64,000 nt of DNA from Oscillospiraceae bacterium (GTDB taxonomy: Bacteria; Bacillota; Clostridia; Oscillospirales; CAG-382), in NCBI GenBank assembly GCA_015064895.1, contig SVRI01000002.1:20113-84112 (forward strand), in the 5' to 3' direction. Below are positions 63,048 to 64,000 of this stretch, piece after piece. Under the pieces are notes generated by a model that saw nothing but the letters and a program-made list of their open reading frames with translations, ran no database searches and was not told the origin of the DNA. Each line of letters begins with the position of its first letter. The stretch's first letter is position 1. Position numbers and translations under genes: made by a program.

Positions 63048-64000
63048 TTAAATCGTAACCTCAAAGGGGTTATTCACCGCATCTTTTGCACATTTCTTTA
63101 GGATTTCAAGCGTTTCCTCATCAAACAAGCCGTCGGGAATATAAGTAACATCATCAATCGGCTGTCCCGTAATCTTATGAATCCAGGTAAGTCCCGCAAG
63201 GTATCTGCCGTATCCCAGTTCAAGGTGGAAGCCGTCACGGCACAAAGTATCTCCAAGTTCCGTAGCTCTTGCATTTTGTATTGCCGTACCTGAAGGCAAA
63301 ATGAATGAAATATCAGAACTATCAACCACATTTTCCTCTACAGCATTCACTATTGACTCATACATTTTCATCTGGTCATTATCGTATTTGACAAAATCCT
63401 GATGGGTACTGTCTGAAGAATATGCCCATGTCATATGCCAAAGTATTTCGACTGCACCGTTCTTTGCGTTTTCCTTGACAAATTGTACCAGCAACGGCAA
63501 ATGACTCTTATAAGTATCGGACACACCCGAAGAACCGCTTGCCTGCTGAAGCGTTATGTAGTCCCACGACTCGTCTGTAAGTCCGTGAAGCATTGAAACA
63601 TCATGCGTTTCTTCCCATGTGCCGGTTGTATTTTTATAGTAGATATATCCCTCGGCATTATTCGAGTAAGAATTATAATGTCCATAAAGACTGCAGCCGC
63701 CCATATAAAGATTGCCGAGGATAATATTATCATAACCCATGTCCTTGGCAATACCGTAAAGCCACTGCTGTGCATCAACGCTGAAGCTGTTTCCGACAGA
63801 CAGAAGGCGAAGACTCTTTATATTCTTTTCAACCTGTTCACAGATAACTTCACCGTTTTTATCGGATACCGAAACCTTTACTGTCTGGTCCTTTGACACA
63901 ACACCGCAGCTCAGTTCAAAGCTGTTTGTTCCGTCTTGCATGGCGAAGGCTTTGGACATTTCTATGGGTTTATTTGAGGTTCCGTTTTTTACGATTGTAT
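63048..64000 (-). CDS. DUF4886-type SGNH-hydrolase-like protein, 5' end outside the window
   Basis: The frame stays open through the right edge, so the gene is incomplete. The first ATG visible (63959) lies inside a beta-rich segment (FELSCGVVSKDQTVKVSV) and is probably internal. The hydrolase domain starts RLLSVGNSFSVDAQQWL, with the block I serine, then WDYITLQQASGSSG and the C-terminal DGFHLELGYGRYLAG holding the D-x-x-H pair. Compared with the complete paralogue at 43620, this one has an extra N-terminal beta domain. It is likely a carbohydrate esterase. Confidence 0.85.
   Translation of the reverse strand, partial: TIVKNGTSNKPIEMSKAFAMQDGTNSFELSCGVVSKDQTVKVSVSDKNGEVICEQVEKNIKSLRLLSVGNSFSVDAQQWLYGIAKDMGYDNIILGNLYMGGCSLYGHYNSYSNNAEGYIYYKNTTGTWEETHDVSMLHGLTDESWDYITLQQASGSSGVSDTYKSHLPLLVQFVKENAKNGAVEILWHMTWAYSSDSTHQDFVKYDNDQMKMYESIVNAVEENVVDSSDISFILPSGTAIQNARATELGDTLCRDGFHLELGYGRYLAGLTWIHKITGQPIDDVTYIPDGLFDEETLEILKKCAKDAVNNPFEVTI

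Overview
The window looks like a chromosomal segment of a Gram-positive anaerobe of class Clostridia, probably close to the Oscillospirales/Ruminococcaceae. The evidence is the SCIFF peptide with its radical SAM maturase, AGGAGG ribosome binding sites, sigma-A promoters with 17-base spacers in front of most transcription units, LTA-synthase-type sulfatases, a division/cell-wall (dcw) cluster with a PASTA-bearing penicillin-binding protein, and a TypA/RecA/RecX core. Base composition is moderate, with AT-rich intergenic regions. I cannot name a genus. There is no rRNA, CRISPR array, transposase or prophage; the only RNA gene I can support is one tRNA-Pro.

Layout. 1-3.5 kb: 3' end of an asparagine synthetase, a TM-helix (MscS-like) membrane protein, phased short repeats, a four-helix-bundle gene coupled to a small hypothetical gene, and tRNA-Pro(UGG). 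3.6-19.3 kb: a carbohydrate-enzyme island. It holds a GH20-like protein with an unusual N-terminus, a GT2-LTA-synthase fusion, a large TIM-barrel protein, a Gfo/Idh/MocA oxidoreductase, and a three-gene operon (deacetylase-like, unknown, GH5-like). None of these soluble enzymes has a visible signal peptide. 19.5-26.4 kb: rpe, recA-recX, nfeD-SPFH, secG and a second LTA-synthase-like gene. 26.4-36.5 kb: dcw cluster on the minus strand, transcribed mraZ-rsmH-ftsL-PBP-mraY-ftsW-murG-ftsQ, then ftsZ from its own promoter. 36.8-44.3 kb: typA, an LRR protein with cysK, a BlaI/BlaR-type pair whose sensor carries a LytM (M23) domain, CarD and a DUF4886-type hydrolase.

44.4-59.6 kb is the most distinctive part. 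Three very large secreted proteins (about 2195, 1249 and 1351 residues) share the same signal-peptide sequence, the same type of tandem beta-rich modules and a common C-terminal domain. The largest ends in a calcineurin-like phosphoesterase. Two of the three are preceded, 41-51 bases upstream and behind a shared promoter, by tiny genes encoding 37- and 40-residue peptides that share an MK..Y..P start and a central SEDVLxAS motif. These small genes are easily missed by gene callers and are my best candidate for an undescribed system.

59.8-63 kb: scfA (SCIFF, here with a seventh cysteine), scfB, and an overlapping Orn/Lys/Arg-decarboxylase-family gene. The window ends inside a second DUF4886-type gene. 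All functional statements rest on motif recognition from the translated sequence; no database search was run.
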